From DATARH01 sp035507475 (GTDB taxonomy: Bacteria; Pseudomonadota; Alphaproteobacteria; ATCC43930; CGMCC-115725): a stretch of 13,784 bases of DNA. Made by a program: the position numbers and the translations under genes. Where the stretch lies: the NCBI GenBank assembly GCA_035507475.1, contig DATJOB010000272.1, positions 1 to 13,784 on the forward strand. Reading direction: 5' to 3'. A model generated the notes under the pieces. That model ran no database searches. It had not been told where the DNA came from and saw only the letters and a list, made by a program, of their open reading frames with translations. Positions 1-7,051 of this stretch are shown here, piece by piece. Within the stretch, counting starts at the first letter, position 1. Each line of letters starts with the position of its first letter.

Positions 1-417
1 CCGGCGCAGCTGGCCATCCAGCCGGTCCCGGGCGCGATCCAGCTCGGCAGCGCCGGCTCGCTGACGCAGGCCGGGGTCACCGATCCAGGCCTGCAGACGC
101 ACCAGCTCGACTTCCAGCTCGCGGTGACGACCGACGTCATCAATGCGACCTACCAGGCGGAGTGTTTCGTCTTCGCCGCGAGCGATCCGTCGCCGGTGGC
201 GGACTTGCGGCGCATCGGCGCGGTGCGCCGGATCGTCGAAGCCAGCGACCGGGGCCTGGCCACGCTCGACGGGGCCGCCAACCAGTCACCGTACCTGTTC
301 GTGCAGCTTTACCCCACGGGCGTGCTGGCGGCGACGCCGCTCAGCCAGGCGGCCGTGGCCGCCGCGCTCGGCGCAGCCGACGTGCTCGCCGCCTTCATCA
401 CAATTCCGGACATGTGA
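1..417 (+). CDS. Unrecognised protein upstream of the sheath gene, 5' partial
   Basis: The reading frame is open from the first base of the window to the TGA at 415-417, so the gene begins upstream and only its last 138 codons are visible. A GTG at 124 could act as a start, but the codons before it continue with the same protein-like composition, so I treat the gene as truncated by the window edge. The visible part has alternating hydrophobic stretches that suggest beta strands (QLDFQLAVTTDV, YLFVQLYP) and an Ala-rich helical end finishing in AFITIPDM. I do not recognise the family. It ends 34 bases before the sheath start. In many contractile clusters the slot just before the sheath holds a tail terminator or neck protein, so that role is possible by position only. 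Confidence 0.7.
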   Translation, partial: PAQLAIQPVPGAIQLGSAGSLTQAGVTDPGLQTHQLDFQLAVTTDVINATYQAECFVFAASDPSPVADLRRIGAVRRIVEASDRGLATLDGAANQSPYLFVQLYPTGVLAATPLSQAAVAAALGAADVLAAFITIPDM

Positions 418-437
418 CGGCCAAGGCCGTCACGCTC

Positions 438-443
438 GAGGAG
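438..443 (+). promoter_or_regulatory. Ribosome binding site of the sheath gene
   Basis: GAGGAG lies 8 bases before the ATG at 452. It decides the start: the frame is open far upstream, back to about position 143, but only this ATG has a good ribosome site, and the protein then begins with a sheath-like N-terminus (MGIQYVTVKVDTSGLY). Confidence 0.75.
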
Positions 444-451
444 ATCGCTGG

Positions 452-3382
452 ATGGGCATCCAATACGTCACGGTAAAGGTCGACACAAGCGGCCTCTACC
501 AGCCGCTTTCGTCCGCCGTCGGCGTGGTAGGCATCGCAGGCCCCGCGCCATCCGCCGGCGCCGGTTTCTCCAACCCGACGCTCTTCACCCGTCCGCTGGT
601 GGGTGCGCCGTCCGAGCCCTACGCCGGCGTCGTGCCGGTGCTGAAGGTCTCGGCGCTGGCGAGCGCCCTGCAGACGCTGAGCGTCAGTGGCGGCCCCGCC
701 GGCGGCGCGTTCACCTTGAGCTTCGGCGGGCAGACGAGCGCGGCGATCGGATTCAACGCCACCGCGGCGCAGGTGCAGACGGCGCTGCAGGCGATGCCGA
801 CCATCGGCGCGGGGGGCGTCACCTGCGCGGGCGGTCCGCTGCCGGGGACGGCCGTGCAGATCTTCTTCGCTGGTCCGCTGGCGTTCCGCGCGCAGCCTCT
901 GATCACGATCGGCACCAACAGCCTGACGGGCGGAGCCACCCCCGCCCCCTCGGTCGTGCAGACCACTGTCGGCGCGCTGGTCAGCGACGTCCAGACCATC
1001 TCGGTGAGCGGCGCGCCGACCGCCGGGACGTTCCAACTGGCGTTCGGCGGCCAGACCACGGCGCCGGTTCCCTTCAACGCGACCGCGGCGCAGATCGAGA
1101 CGGCGCTGGTCGGCCTCTCCAATGTCGGCGCCAGCGGCGTCGTCTGCTCGGGCGGCGCTTTGCCGGGCGCCAACGTCACGGTCACCTTCGCTGGCCCGCT
1201 ATCGGTCGGCGCCCAGCCGGTCATCTCGGCGGCCGGCAGCACGCTCACCGGCGCCGGCAGCCCAACCGTGAAGCTCGCCCACACCGCCACCGGCGCGGTC
1301 GGAGCGGCGGTGCAGACGCTGTCGGTGACCGGCACGCCCACCGGCGGCGGGTTCGCGCTGAGCTTCGGTGGCCAGACAACCGGCTCCATCCCGTTCAACG
1401 CCACCGCCGCGGCGGTGCAGACCGCGCTGACGGCGCTAGGCAGCATCGGGGCAGGCAACGTGGTCTGCGCCGGCGGCCCGCTGCCGGGCACGGCCGTCAC
1501 GATCACCTTCGCCGGATCGCTCGCGGTCGGGCCGCAGCCGCTGATCGCGGTCGCCGCCAGCACGCTGACCGGGGGCACGACCCCGGCCTCGGCGATCGCC
1601 AACACGACCCCCGGCGTCGCCACCGCTGACGTACAGACCCTGTCGCTGACCGGCGGGCCGACGGCTGGCACTTTCACGCTGACGTTCCAGGCTCAGACCA
1701 CCGCGGGCATCCCCTGGAACGCCACTAACGCCCAGGTGCAGGCGGCGCTCAGCGACCTCATCGCCGTCGGGACCGGGAACGTGGTCTGCACCGGCGGTCC
1801 GCTGCCGGGCGCCAACGTCGTCGTCACCTTCGCGGACCAGCTTGCGCCAGGTCCGCAGCCGGTGATCACCGGGACCGCGACCGGTCTGATCGGGCCGGGC
1901 AGCCCGGCCGTCGCCGTCGCCCACACCACGACCGGCCAGGGCGTCGCCAACAGCGTGCTACCGGTGGACCCGGACGGCGGGGTGATCTCGAACATCGGCT
2001 GGGACCCGGCCAAGCTCTCGCTGATCGACGCCACGTCCGGCGCCGCGCTGACCGTCGACACCGCATCCATGGTGCTGCGCTACGCGAGCGGCCAGGCGTT
2101 CCAGGGCGCGACCGGCCCGGCCACGATCGTGCTCGACGGCTTCTCGATCATGAGCGCCACCGATCCTGCGCCGGCGCAGCAGTGGGGCGCGCCGCTCGAC
2201 GTTGATGGCCAGCCGGTGCCCAACCTGCTGATGCGGCCCGATGCGGCGCCGGCCAGCGCCTTCGTGGACTTCGGCGGCACCGCGCTGACGATCGACGGGA
2301 CGCTCGGGTCGTCGACCAGCGGCACCGGCAAGCCGATCGGCGTGAACGGGTCGATCTACTACACGGCCTCGTTCGATATCTGCGCGCTCGCCAAGTCGAT
2401 CAACCTGGCCCTCAACAACGGCGCCCTGCAGGTCTGGGGCTACAGCCTGGATCCGGCGCAGGAGCCGGTCGACCCGACGCCGGCGTTCACCGACTTCTCT
2501 AATCGGCAGATCAACATCGTCTGCCTCTCGTCCAACACCAACCCGGACAACATCACGGCACTCAAGACCCATGTCGAGACCGCCTCACCGAACGATGCGG
2601 GCGGCGGCGGCACCCGGCCCCGGATCGGCGTCGCCATGCTGCCGATGGGCGGCATCCGCAACGCCAGCGGCCTCCTGACCAACAACTTCTCGGACTGGAA
2701 GACCGAGGAGGAGGCGACCAACAACCTGCCCTCGCCGATGAACTGGTCGAGCAGCCGGATGGTGCTCGTGGCGGCCGACTCGCCGGACGACATCGCCAGC
2801 GCCGCGGCCGGCGTCATCGCCGGGGTCGACCCCTGGGTCAGCCTGATCCTGAAGCCGGTGAACGGCATCGGGATCAACGGCGACCTCTCCGACAACGCGA
2901 TCTCGACCTACCTGTCGCCGTCCGACAGTAACCTCAACCAGCCGCATGTGATCCCGATCCTGCACCCGGATTTCCTGGCTGGGTCGGGACCGGTGATGGG
3001 CGAGGGCTTCACGGCAGACGGCACCGGCCAGCGGCTCTACGCCGACATCCCCCGGACCCTCGACGACATCGCCGGCCGCCTGAAGGCGGCGCTGACCAGC
3101 CCGCAGGTGATCGGCACGCTGAGGATCAATCGCCTCGGCCTGCGGGTGCTGGACTCGTTCGTGAGCGCGACGCTGAAGGACCGCGTCGCCGCCGGCGAGA
3201 TCGACGACTTCGACGTCGACATCCCGATCCAGGCGCTGACCGAGGCCGACCCGTCGACGCTGACGGCGGACCAGCAGCAACAGCTGCAACAGGTCCAGAA
3301 CAGCCGACAGCTGGCGTTCAACGTCTCGGTGACCTATTCCGGTGCGATCCATCAGCTCGTGGTCACCCTCAAGTTCATCTGA
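452..3382 (+). CDS. Contractile tail sheath protein with four inserted repeats
   Basis: A 976-aa protein that should form the contractile outer layer of the tail. Residues 1-72 resemble a sheath N-terminus (VKVDTSGLYQPLSSAVGVVGIAG). Residues 73-500 are four tandem 107-residue repeats foreign to ordinary sheaths. Residues about 501-680 resume a beta-rich domain, and about 680-890 look like the sheath core (RIGVAMLPMGG, MVLVAADSPDDIASAAAGVIAG, IPRTLDDIAGRLKAAL). The C-terminus ends in a strand pair (RQLAFNVSVTYSGAIHQLVV then TLKFI) like the final strands of Mu-type sheaths. Without the repeats the protein is about 548 aa, a normal sheath length. The tube gene follows 34 bases later, the usual sheath-tube order. 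Sheath identity comes from pattern and context, not from a database match. The high GC makes several opposite-strand frames stay open here; these are shadows. Confidence 0.82.
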   Translation: MGIQYVTVKVDTSGLYQPLSSAVGVVGIAGPAPSAGAGFSNPTLFTRPLVGAPSEPYAGVVPVLKVSALASALQTLSVSGGPAGGAFTLSFGGQTSAAIGFNATAAQVQTALQAMPTIGAGGVTCAGGPLPGTAVQIFFAGPLAFRAQPLITIGTNSLTGGATPAPSVVQTTVGALVSDVQTISVSGAPTAGTFQLAFGGQTTAPVPFNATAAQIETALVGLSNVGASGVVCSGGALPGANVTVTFAGPLSVGAQPVISAAGSTLTGAGSPTVKLAHTATGAVGAAVQTLSVTGTPTGGGFALSFGGQTTGSIPFNATAAAVQTALTALGSIGAGNVVCAGGPLPGTAVTITFAGSLAVGPQPLIAVAASTLTGGTTPASAIANTTPGVATADVQTLSLTGGPTAGTFTLTFQAQTTAGIPWNATNAQVQAALSDLIAVGTGNVVCTGGPLPGANVVVTFADQLAPGPQPVITGTATGLIGPGSPAVAVAHTTTGQGVANSVLPVDPDGGVISNIGWDPAKLSLIDATSGAALTVDTASMVLRYASGQAFQGATGPATIVLDGFSIMSATDPAPAQQWGAPLDVDGQPVPNLLMRPDAAPASAFVDFGGTALTIDGTLGSSTSGTGKPIGVNGSIYYTASFDICALAKSINLALNNGALQVWGYSLDPAQEPVDPTPAFTDFSNRQINIVCLSSNTNPDNITALKTHVETASPNDAGGGGTRPRIGVAMLPMGGIRNASGLLTNNFSDWKTEEEATNNLPSPMNWSSSRMVLVAADSPDDIASAAAGVIAGVDPWVSLILKPVNGIGINGDLSDNAISTYLSPSDSNLNQPHVIPILHPDFLAGSGPVMGEGFTADGTGQRLYADIPRTLDDIAGRLKAALTSPQVIGTLRINRLGLRVLDSFVSATLKDRVAAGEIDDFDVDIPIQALTEADPSTLTADQQQQLQQVQNSRQLAFNVSVTYSGAIHQLVVTLKFI
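668..1951 (+). repeat. Four tandem 321-bp (107-aa) repeats inside the sheath gene
   Basis: Copies start at 668, 989, 1310 and 1631, each exactly 107 codons after the last, with no indels in the spacing. Each copy begins with an (L/V)QT(L/I)S motif and then shows FGGQTT-like, (F/W)NAT, one cysteine in a V(V/T)C.GG.LPG block, a hydrophobic strand ending in TFA or FFA, and a threonine-rich end. Copies 2 and 3 share about 61 of 107 residues by hand count. The pattern suggests small beta-sandwich (Ig-like) domains. I recall similar repeats in phage virion and bacterial surface proteins, but cannot name a family with certainty. DNA identity is lower than protein identity, so the duplication is old or the protein is held by selection. 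Confidence 0.92.
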
Positions 3383-3403
3383 GGTCTGATCAACACGCTA
3401 TTC

Positions 3404-3409
3404 AGGAGG
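3404..3409 (+). promoter_or_regulatory. Ribosome binding site fixing a GTG start for the tube gene
   Basis: A perfect AGGAGG sits 7 bases before the GTG at 3417. No ATG is available at a good distance, so this site supports GTG as the start of the tube gene. Confidence 0.85.
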
Positions 3410-3416
3410 CAGGCGC

Positions 3417-3812
3417 GTGGCGGCCCTAGACTGGAACACAAAGTTGGCTGTCATGGTCAACAATCAGCTCGTCAGTCCGATCGAAAGCTTCAGTCCGACG
3501 CTGAACGTCGCTCACCGCGTGCAGCATTCGCTGGAGGCCGACAACGTCGGCATCGTGCTGCAGGCGCAGACCTTCACCTTCACGATGACGGTCCGCGCGG
3601 TGGGCGCCTCGGTGGCGACGCTCACCGGGCTCGCCCTGGCGGGCACGTCGTTCGCCATCGTGCTCACCGAGCAGGTGGGCACCGACTGGACGTTCAAGAG
3701 CATCGCCTTCAACAGCTGCTACTTCACGTCGGTCGCCCCCAGCAACGTGGCGCTGGACGACTCGCCCACCGCCACCTTCAGCGGCGTCTGCCTCGACGTG
3801 GAGCCGAGCTGA
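3417..3812 (+). CDS. Probable tail tube protein
   Basis: A 131-aa protein, predicted to stack in rings and form the inner tube driven through the target when the sheath contracts. The sequence is almost all alternating beta-strand pattern (KLAVMVNNQLVSPIESFSPT, FTFTMTVRAVGASVATLTGL, TATFSGVCLDVEPS) with little helix, as expected for gp19/XkdM-type tube folds, and its length fits the small tube families. The gene immediately follows the sheath gene, where P2, Mu and most contractile clusters carry the tube. Translation starts at GTG after AGGAGG. Its TGA overlaps the ATG of the next gene (TGATG), so the two are probably translationally coupled. No single motif proves the family; the call rests on position, size and strand pattern. 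Confidence 0.65.
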   Translation: MAALDWNTKLAVMVNNQLVSPIESFSPTLNVAHRVQHSLEADNVGIVLQAQTFTFTMTVRAVGASVATLTGLALAGTSFAIVLTEQVGTDWTFKSIAFNSCYFTSVAPSNVALDDSPTATFSGVCLDVEPS

Positions 3813-3994
3813 TGGCGGCCGACGCCCCGCCTCCGGCCACGCCGCAGGATCCGCCGGCGGGCCCCGCCGCCATACAAGCCGGCGTCGTCAACTACTACTT
3901 CCCGGTCGAGATCGAGGTGATCGGCGGCGGCTACGAGCGCATGGCCGAAGAGATCTTCGACACGCTCAGGATGCACATCGAGGCGCTGGTGTAG
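3812..3994 (+). CDS. Small 60-aa tail-cluster protein of unknown function
   Basis: Starts in the TGATG overlap with the tube gene. The first 20 residues are rich in Ala and Pro (MAADAPPPATPQDPPAGPAA) and probably unstructured. The rest has one strand (NYYFPVEIEVIGG) and one amphipathic helix (YERMAEEIFDTLRMHIEAL). I do not recognise it. In P2-type tails this slot, directly after the tube, holds gpE, a small tape-measure chaperone, so a chaperone or adaptor role is possible from position alone. The tight coupling to the tube gene and the orderly strand-helix pattern argue that it is a real gene and not a GC artefact. Confidence 0.65.
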   Translation: MAADAPPPATPQDPPAGPAAIQAGVVNYYFPVEIEVIGGGYERMAEEIFDTLRMHIEALV

Positions 3995-4002
3995 GCGGGC
4001 CC

Positions 4003-4089
4003 ATGCAGCAGGCGGATTCGCAGCACGGCGGGGACGCGTCGGCCAGGGCGGGCGCAGCTTCGCTCGACCGTCTAATGGAGGTCCGCTGA
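4003..4089 (+). CDS. Doubtful 28-codon ORF between the 60-aa gene and the gpU-like gene
   Basis: ATG at 4003, 28 codons, with its TGA at 4087-4089 sharing a base with the ATG of the next gene. The product (MQQADSQHGG... LDRLMEVR) has no recognisable feature. The site before the ATG (GGCGGGC) is a weak ribosome site. The frame is -1 relative to the 60-aa gene and stays open through all of it, so a frameshifted fusion is formally possible, but I see no slippery heptamer. It may be a non-coding spacer: the same 94 bases also hold the ribosome site of the next gene. Confidence 0.2.
   Translation: MQQADSQHGGDASARAGAASLDRLMEVR
4077..4081 (+). promoter_or_regulatory. Ribosome binding site of the gpU-like gene
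   Basis: GGAGG lies 7 bases before the ATG at 4089. It supports that start over the second in-frame ATG at 4101. Confidence 0.8.
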
Positions 4090-4577
4090 TGACATCGCAG
4101 ATGGTCACATCGCAGGTCTCGGTCCTCGTCGGCACGGTGCCGCTGTTCGCCGTGAACCGTATCTCGCTGAACGAGCAGTACCAGCTGCCGTCGGTGGGCG
4201 ACAGGGGCCAGAGCCAGTCGACCAGCAAGATCACCCGCACGGTGCAGATCGAGGCGGCGCTGCTGGGCGCCGACGGGCCGCTGACCAGACTCCGCCTGGA
4301 GATGATGGCCGACCTCTCCCAGACGCTCCAAGGCGATCCCTCGTCGGTAATCTCCGGCATCCCGCTGGTGGCGGGGCTGACGACGCTGATGGACACGCAG
4401 ATCGACAGCCTGAGCTTCAGTCAGTCTGCGGAGGAAAAGGACGTCTACACCGTTTCGATCTCGCTGAAGCACTGCCCGCGCCCGGGATTGATGGCGCTGC
4501 TCAGCGAGGTCACCAACACCGCCAGCGCCATCGGCGGCGCGGCGGCCCTCACCAGCGCCTCGCCGCGGAAGGTGTGA
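4089..4577 (+). CDS. Tail completion protein, P2 gpU-like / Mu gpN N-terminal-like
   Basis: A 162-aa protein. The pattern is a strand (QVSVLVGTVPLFAVNRIS), a motif with a lone proline and glycine (YQLPSVGDRGQ), a strand ITRTVQIEAALLG, a helix LTRLRLEMMADLSQTL, strands TQIDSLSFSQ and VYTVSISLKH, and an Ala-rich C-terminal helix. This order matches what I know of P2 gpU, where a strand ending in Gly is followed by a TTLRLMAE-type helix, an FTLSL-type strand and a helical tail; the N-terminal domain of Mu-type DNA circulation proteins is built alike. Such proteins sit between tube or tape measure and the baseplate hub. The gene lies before the plug and hub genes, as gpU or gpN would. Similarity is by pattern, so the exact family is uncertain. 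Confidence 0.6.
   Translation: MTSQMVTSQVSVLVGTVPLFAVNRISLNEQYQLPSVGDRGQSQSTSKITRTVQIEAALLGADGPLTRLRLEMMADLSQTLQGDPSSVISGIPLVAGLTTLMDTQIDSLSFSQSAEEKDVYTVSISLKHCPRPGLMALLSEVTNTASAIGGAAALTSASPRKV
4567..4572 (+). promoter_or_regulatory. Ribosome binding site choosing the ATG at 4580
   Basis: GGAAGG ends 7 bases before the ATG at 4580 but only 1 base before an in-frame GTG at 4574. The spacing favours the ATG, giving a protein of 143 instead of 145 residues. Confidence 0.6.
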
Positions 4578-4579
4578 CG

Positions 4580-5011
4580 ATGAGCGCCCCGCTGCCCTCG
4601 CCCCTGCCGCCGTGGCCCGACGACGACCTGGCTTACATCTCCCTGCCGGCCAGCGGCGACGACGGCTTTCCGCAGGCGTTTCTCCTGCAGATCCAGGGGG
4701 TGATCTACCGGCTGACACTGTCGGTCTACTATCCGGACCCGGATCTCATCCTGAATGCGGCCTACGCCGGCGTCGTCTTCGACCTGCCGGACCCGGTCAA
4801 TGGTCTCTACCTCAATCTGCGCGCCGAGTTCGAGAACCAGCCGCAGGCGACGCGCCTGATCGGCGCGCAGCGGGTGACGCTGAACATCCCGATCGCGCTC
4901 GGGCCGCTGCGCTTCCGGTTCCAGCGGGTGCGGATCGCCCAGGCCAACCTAGTCGGTCCGGGCGCGTTCGGGTCGTCGATCACGGCGGACGTGGCGGTGG
5001 CCAATGGGTAG
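4580..5011 (+). CDS. Beta-rich baseplate protein, possibly a plug at the tube-hub junction
   Basis: A 143-aa protein starting 2 bases after the stop of the gpU-like gene. A Pro-rich start (MSAPLPSPLPPWPDDD) leads into beta strands: QAFLLQIQGVIYRLTLSVYY, AYAGVVFDLPDPVNGLYLNL, TLNIPIALGPLRFRF and SSITADVAVANG. The core order (FLLQIQG..YRLTL, then a strand with Asp and Gly, then a G-P-L-type segment) resembles the small baseplate plug proteins that precede the hub gene in some Mu-like and cyanophage tails, though it is a little longer. I hold this identification weakly; no catalytic or metal-binding motif is visible. Its stop overlaps the hub start by 8 bases, so the two are probably translated together. 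Confidence 0.6.
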   Translation: MSAPLPSPLPPWPDDDLAYISLPASGDDGFPQAFLLQIQGVIYRLTLSVYYPDPDLILNAAYAGVVFDLPDPVNGLYLNLRAEFENQPQATRLIGAQRVTLNIPIALGPLRFRFQRVRIAQANLVGPGAFGSSITADVAVANG

Positions 5012-6656
5012 TAGCCCGCTGCCGGCCCTCACCAGCGGCGCCGGCTTCCGCGCCGCTTTCAGCATCTCGTTCGAGACGGCTCTGCCGCCACTCGCTGCCA
5101 GCATGCCGCCGCCACCGCCGGTTCCGATTCCGACCATCGTGCCGGTCTCGTCCGACTTCTTCGAAGCCGACGTGACGGTGACGATGGATGCCACCGAGGC
5201 CAGCAACACCTTTTGCGCCCGCATCTACGGGATGGGCGACGACATCTACAGCCTGCTGACGGTCCAGACGACGATCGTCCACATCACCCTGGGCTACGAC
5301 GACGGCGCCTCGGTCGAAGTGATGACCGGCCTCCTCACCGAGAAGGCGATGGAAGCGGGCGACCAGTGGTACGAGGCGACGCTGAAGGGCGTCGACTTCG
5401 TCTTCGACCGGCTGCAGCGGCCGGCGGCGGTGGTGGCGCAGGCCTTCCAGGGCCAGACGGTGGGCGCGGTCGCCAGCTCGATCTGCCAGGCGGTCGGCGT
5501 CGACACCCAGATCCCCGACCCCGGCCCGATGCTGGCGACCCGAACTTTCAACGATCAGACGCCGTTCGCGGCGCTGAACATCTTGGCGGGCATCGCCTGC
5601 TTCAGCCTGCAGGCGAAGGACGGCAAGCTCTGGATGGGGACGCCGGCCTCGCTGGGCGTGATCCAGACCACGCCGATCACCGACGGCGCCACCAGTCGGC
5701 CGGTGGCGACCCGCGGCGCCACCGCCGCCGCCAGCGCCATGGACGGACAGGATTTCGCGATCGCCGGCATCCCGTCGCTGCGCCCCAGCGACCTAGTGAC
5801 GCTGGGGACCGCCAACTTCCAGATCCAGTCGATCACCCACAAGCTGACCCGCGAGGGCGGTTACATCTGCACCGGCCGCGCGCTCAGCCCGACCGCGACC
5901 GCCGATGACGCGCAGAAGGCGGGCCGGCCGAGCGCCTCGGTAGTCGCGCGGCAGATCGGCCAGAACCTGCTGCAGCGCGACCGCAATCGCCCCGCGCTCG
6001 ATGTCGGCGACGTCGCCAGCTACACGGCCGGCGACAACACGGCGACCTTCAGCCTCGGCTACGACACCACACCCGATATGGTCTCGCCCACCATCGGGGG
6101 CACGCTGAGGACCACGCCGACGGCGCTGAACGACAAGCCGATCGCCTCGCCGTTCGCCTTCGACAACTGCGGCCTGGTGGCGCCCGTCTATCCCGGCATG
6201 CGCGCGCTGATGGCGCACGGCTGGAACGAGCCGGAGGACGCGATCGCCTCGGGTTTCGTCTGGACCAGCGACATGACCCCGCCGCAGAACCAGGCGGGCG
6301 ACTGGTGGCTGTGCCTGCCCACTGAGCTCGGCGGCGATGGCAAGCCGACCGGCAGCGCGGTCAACGACCTCACGACCGGGGACGGCCAGCGTGTCCTCGA
6401 GCTCAAGGGCCTGACGATCAACATCGGCTCGGGCCTGCTCTCGAGTGTGGGCGAGCGGCCGTCGCCGGGGACCGACGAGTCGCTGACCATCGTCTCCGAC
6501 GACAACAAGACCCAGGTCACCTTCAAGCAGGGCGTGGTGAGCATCACCGACGGGACCGCGACGCTGACGGTCGGCAATCCGTCCGGGCAGATCGTGATGA
6601 CCGACGGCAAGGTGAAGCTGACGCTCGCCAACGGCCAGATCAGCATCGGCAGCTAG
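5004..6656 (+). CDS. Baseplate hub fused to central spike (gp27-gp5 / gpD / VgrG-like)
   Basis: A 550-aa protein overlapping the previous gene by 8 bases. Residues 35-45 are a proline run (MPPPPPVPIPT). Residues about 50-300 fit a gp27-like hub: EADVTVTMDATEASNTFCAR, ITLGYDDGASVEVMTGLLTE, WYEATLKGVDFVFDRL, TFNDQTPFAALNILA, then FQIQSITHKLTREGGYICTG, a strand-turn-strand typical of the hub's last part. Residues about 390-445 look like an OB-like domain (VAPVYPGMRALMAHGW, GDWWLCLPTE). Residues 465-550 are short repeating strands (QVTFKQGVVSITDGTATLTV, GKVKLTLANGQISIGS), as in spike beta-helices. The protein should trimerise below the tube and pierce the envelope. Mu uses separate hub and spike proteins (gpP, gp45); here they are one chain, as in P2 gpD or VgrG. 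No lysozyme domain or extra toxin domain is visible. Confidence 0.85.
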   Translation: MGSSPLPALTSGAGFRAAFSISFETALPPLAASMPPPPPVPIPTIVPVSSDFFEADVTVTMDATEASNTFCARIYGMGDDIYSLLTVQTTIVHITLGYDDGASVEVMTGLLTEKAMEAGDQWYEATLKGVDFVFDRLQRPAAVVAQAFQGQTVGAVASSICQAVGVDTQIPDPGPMLATRTFNDQTPFAALNILAGIACFSLQAKDGKLWMGTPASLGVIQTTPITDGATSRPVATRGATAAASAMDGQDFAIAGIPSLRPSDLVTLGTANFQIQSITHKLTREGGYICTGRALSPTATADDAQKAGRPSASVVARQIGQNLLQRDRNRPALDVGDVASYTAGDNTATFSLGYDTTPDMVSPTIGGTLRTTPTALNDKPIASPFAFDNCGLVAPVYPGMRALMAHGWNEPEDAIASGFVWTSDMTPPQNQAGDWWLCLPTELGGDGKPTGSAVNDLTTGDGQRVLELKGLTINIGSGLLSSVGERPSPGTDESLTIVSDDNKTQVTFKQGVVSITDGTATLTVGNPSGQIVMTDGKVKLTLANGQISIGS

Positions 6657-6670
6657 GGAGGGACGCGAAG

Positions 6671-7021
6671 ATGCCGAATGTGGTGGTCGCCGGCGGGGTC
6701 ATCCAATGCAGCCATGGCGGCCAGATCGAGTTCTCGAGTGGCGCCAGTCAGCTGCAGGTGAGCAGTTCGGGCGCGATCACCTTCGGGATGGAGGCCGGCC
6801 TGTCATTCGCATCGGGCACCCCGCCCTGCACGGGCAAGCCGCCGGCCCACTTGCCCTGCACATCCTCGCCGGCCACGGCCGGCGTCTCCACGCTGCTGAC
6901 GGTCGGCGGCGTCGGCGTCCTGCTCTCCAGCGCGCAGGGCCTCTGCGTGAACCTCAGCGATCCGAGCGCGAAGTGGAGCATCGCCTCGCCCGGCGAGACG
7001 CTGCTGTCGGTGGCCTCATGA
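6671..7021 (+). CDS. PAAR-like spike tip protein
   Basis: A 116-aa protein that should cap the spike and sharpen it. It opens with MPNVVVAGGVIQCSHGGQIE, the hydrophobic strand plus C.HGG start typical of PAAR-like / DUF4280-type tip proteins. Candidate metal ligands are Cys13, His15, Cys53, His60, Cys63 and Cys92; the middle is PPCTGKPPAHLPC, and the end is strand-rich (STLLTVGGVGVLLSS). A strong ribosome site (GGAGG at 6657-6661) lies 9 bases upstream, directly after the hub-spike stop at 6656, so tip follows spike as expected. The length leaves no room for an added effector domain: this is a bare tip. Which residues hold the metal cannot be read from sequence alone. Confidence 0.8.
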   Translation: MPNVVVAGGVIQCSHGGQIEFSSGASQLQVSSSGAITFGMEAGLSFASGTPPCTGKPPAHLPCTSSPATAGVSTLLTVGGVGVLLSSAQGLCVNLSDPSAKWSIASPGETLLSVAS

Positions 7022-7051
7022 CCCGCCGTCCCGTCAGCAACGGAGGTCGGC

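Noticed and set aside
143..451. Extension of the sheath frame upstream of 452
   Set aside because: The upstream codons encode Arg/Pro/Ser-rich sequence overlapping the previous gene in another frame. The ATG at 452 has GAGGAG at good spacing and a sheath-like N-terminus.
668..1951. CRISPR-like or mobile-element explanation for the regular 321-bp repeats
   Set aside because: The repeats are in-frame, contiguous without spacers, diverged at DNA level and conserved at protein level, so they are protein domains.
4574..4579. GTG at 4574 as start of the plug-like gene
   Set aside because: It is only 1 base from the ribosome site GGAAGG, which suits the ATG at 4580 instead.
5004..7021. A toxin or enzyme domain on the spike or PAAR-like tip
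   Set aside because: The spike ends in beta-helix-type repeats and the tip protein is only 116 aa; neither has an added domain or a lysozyme motif.
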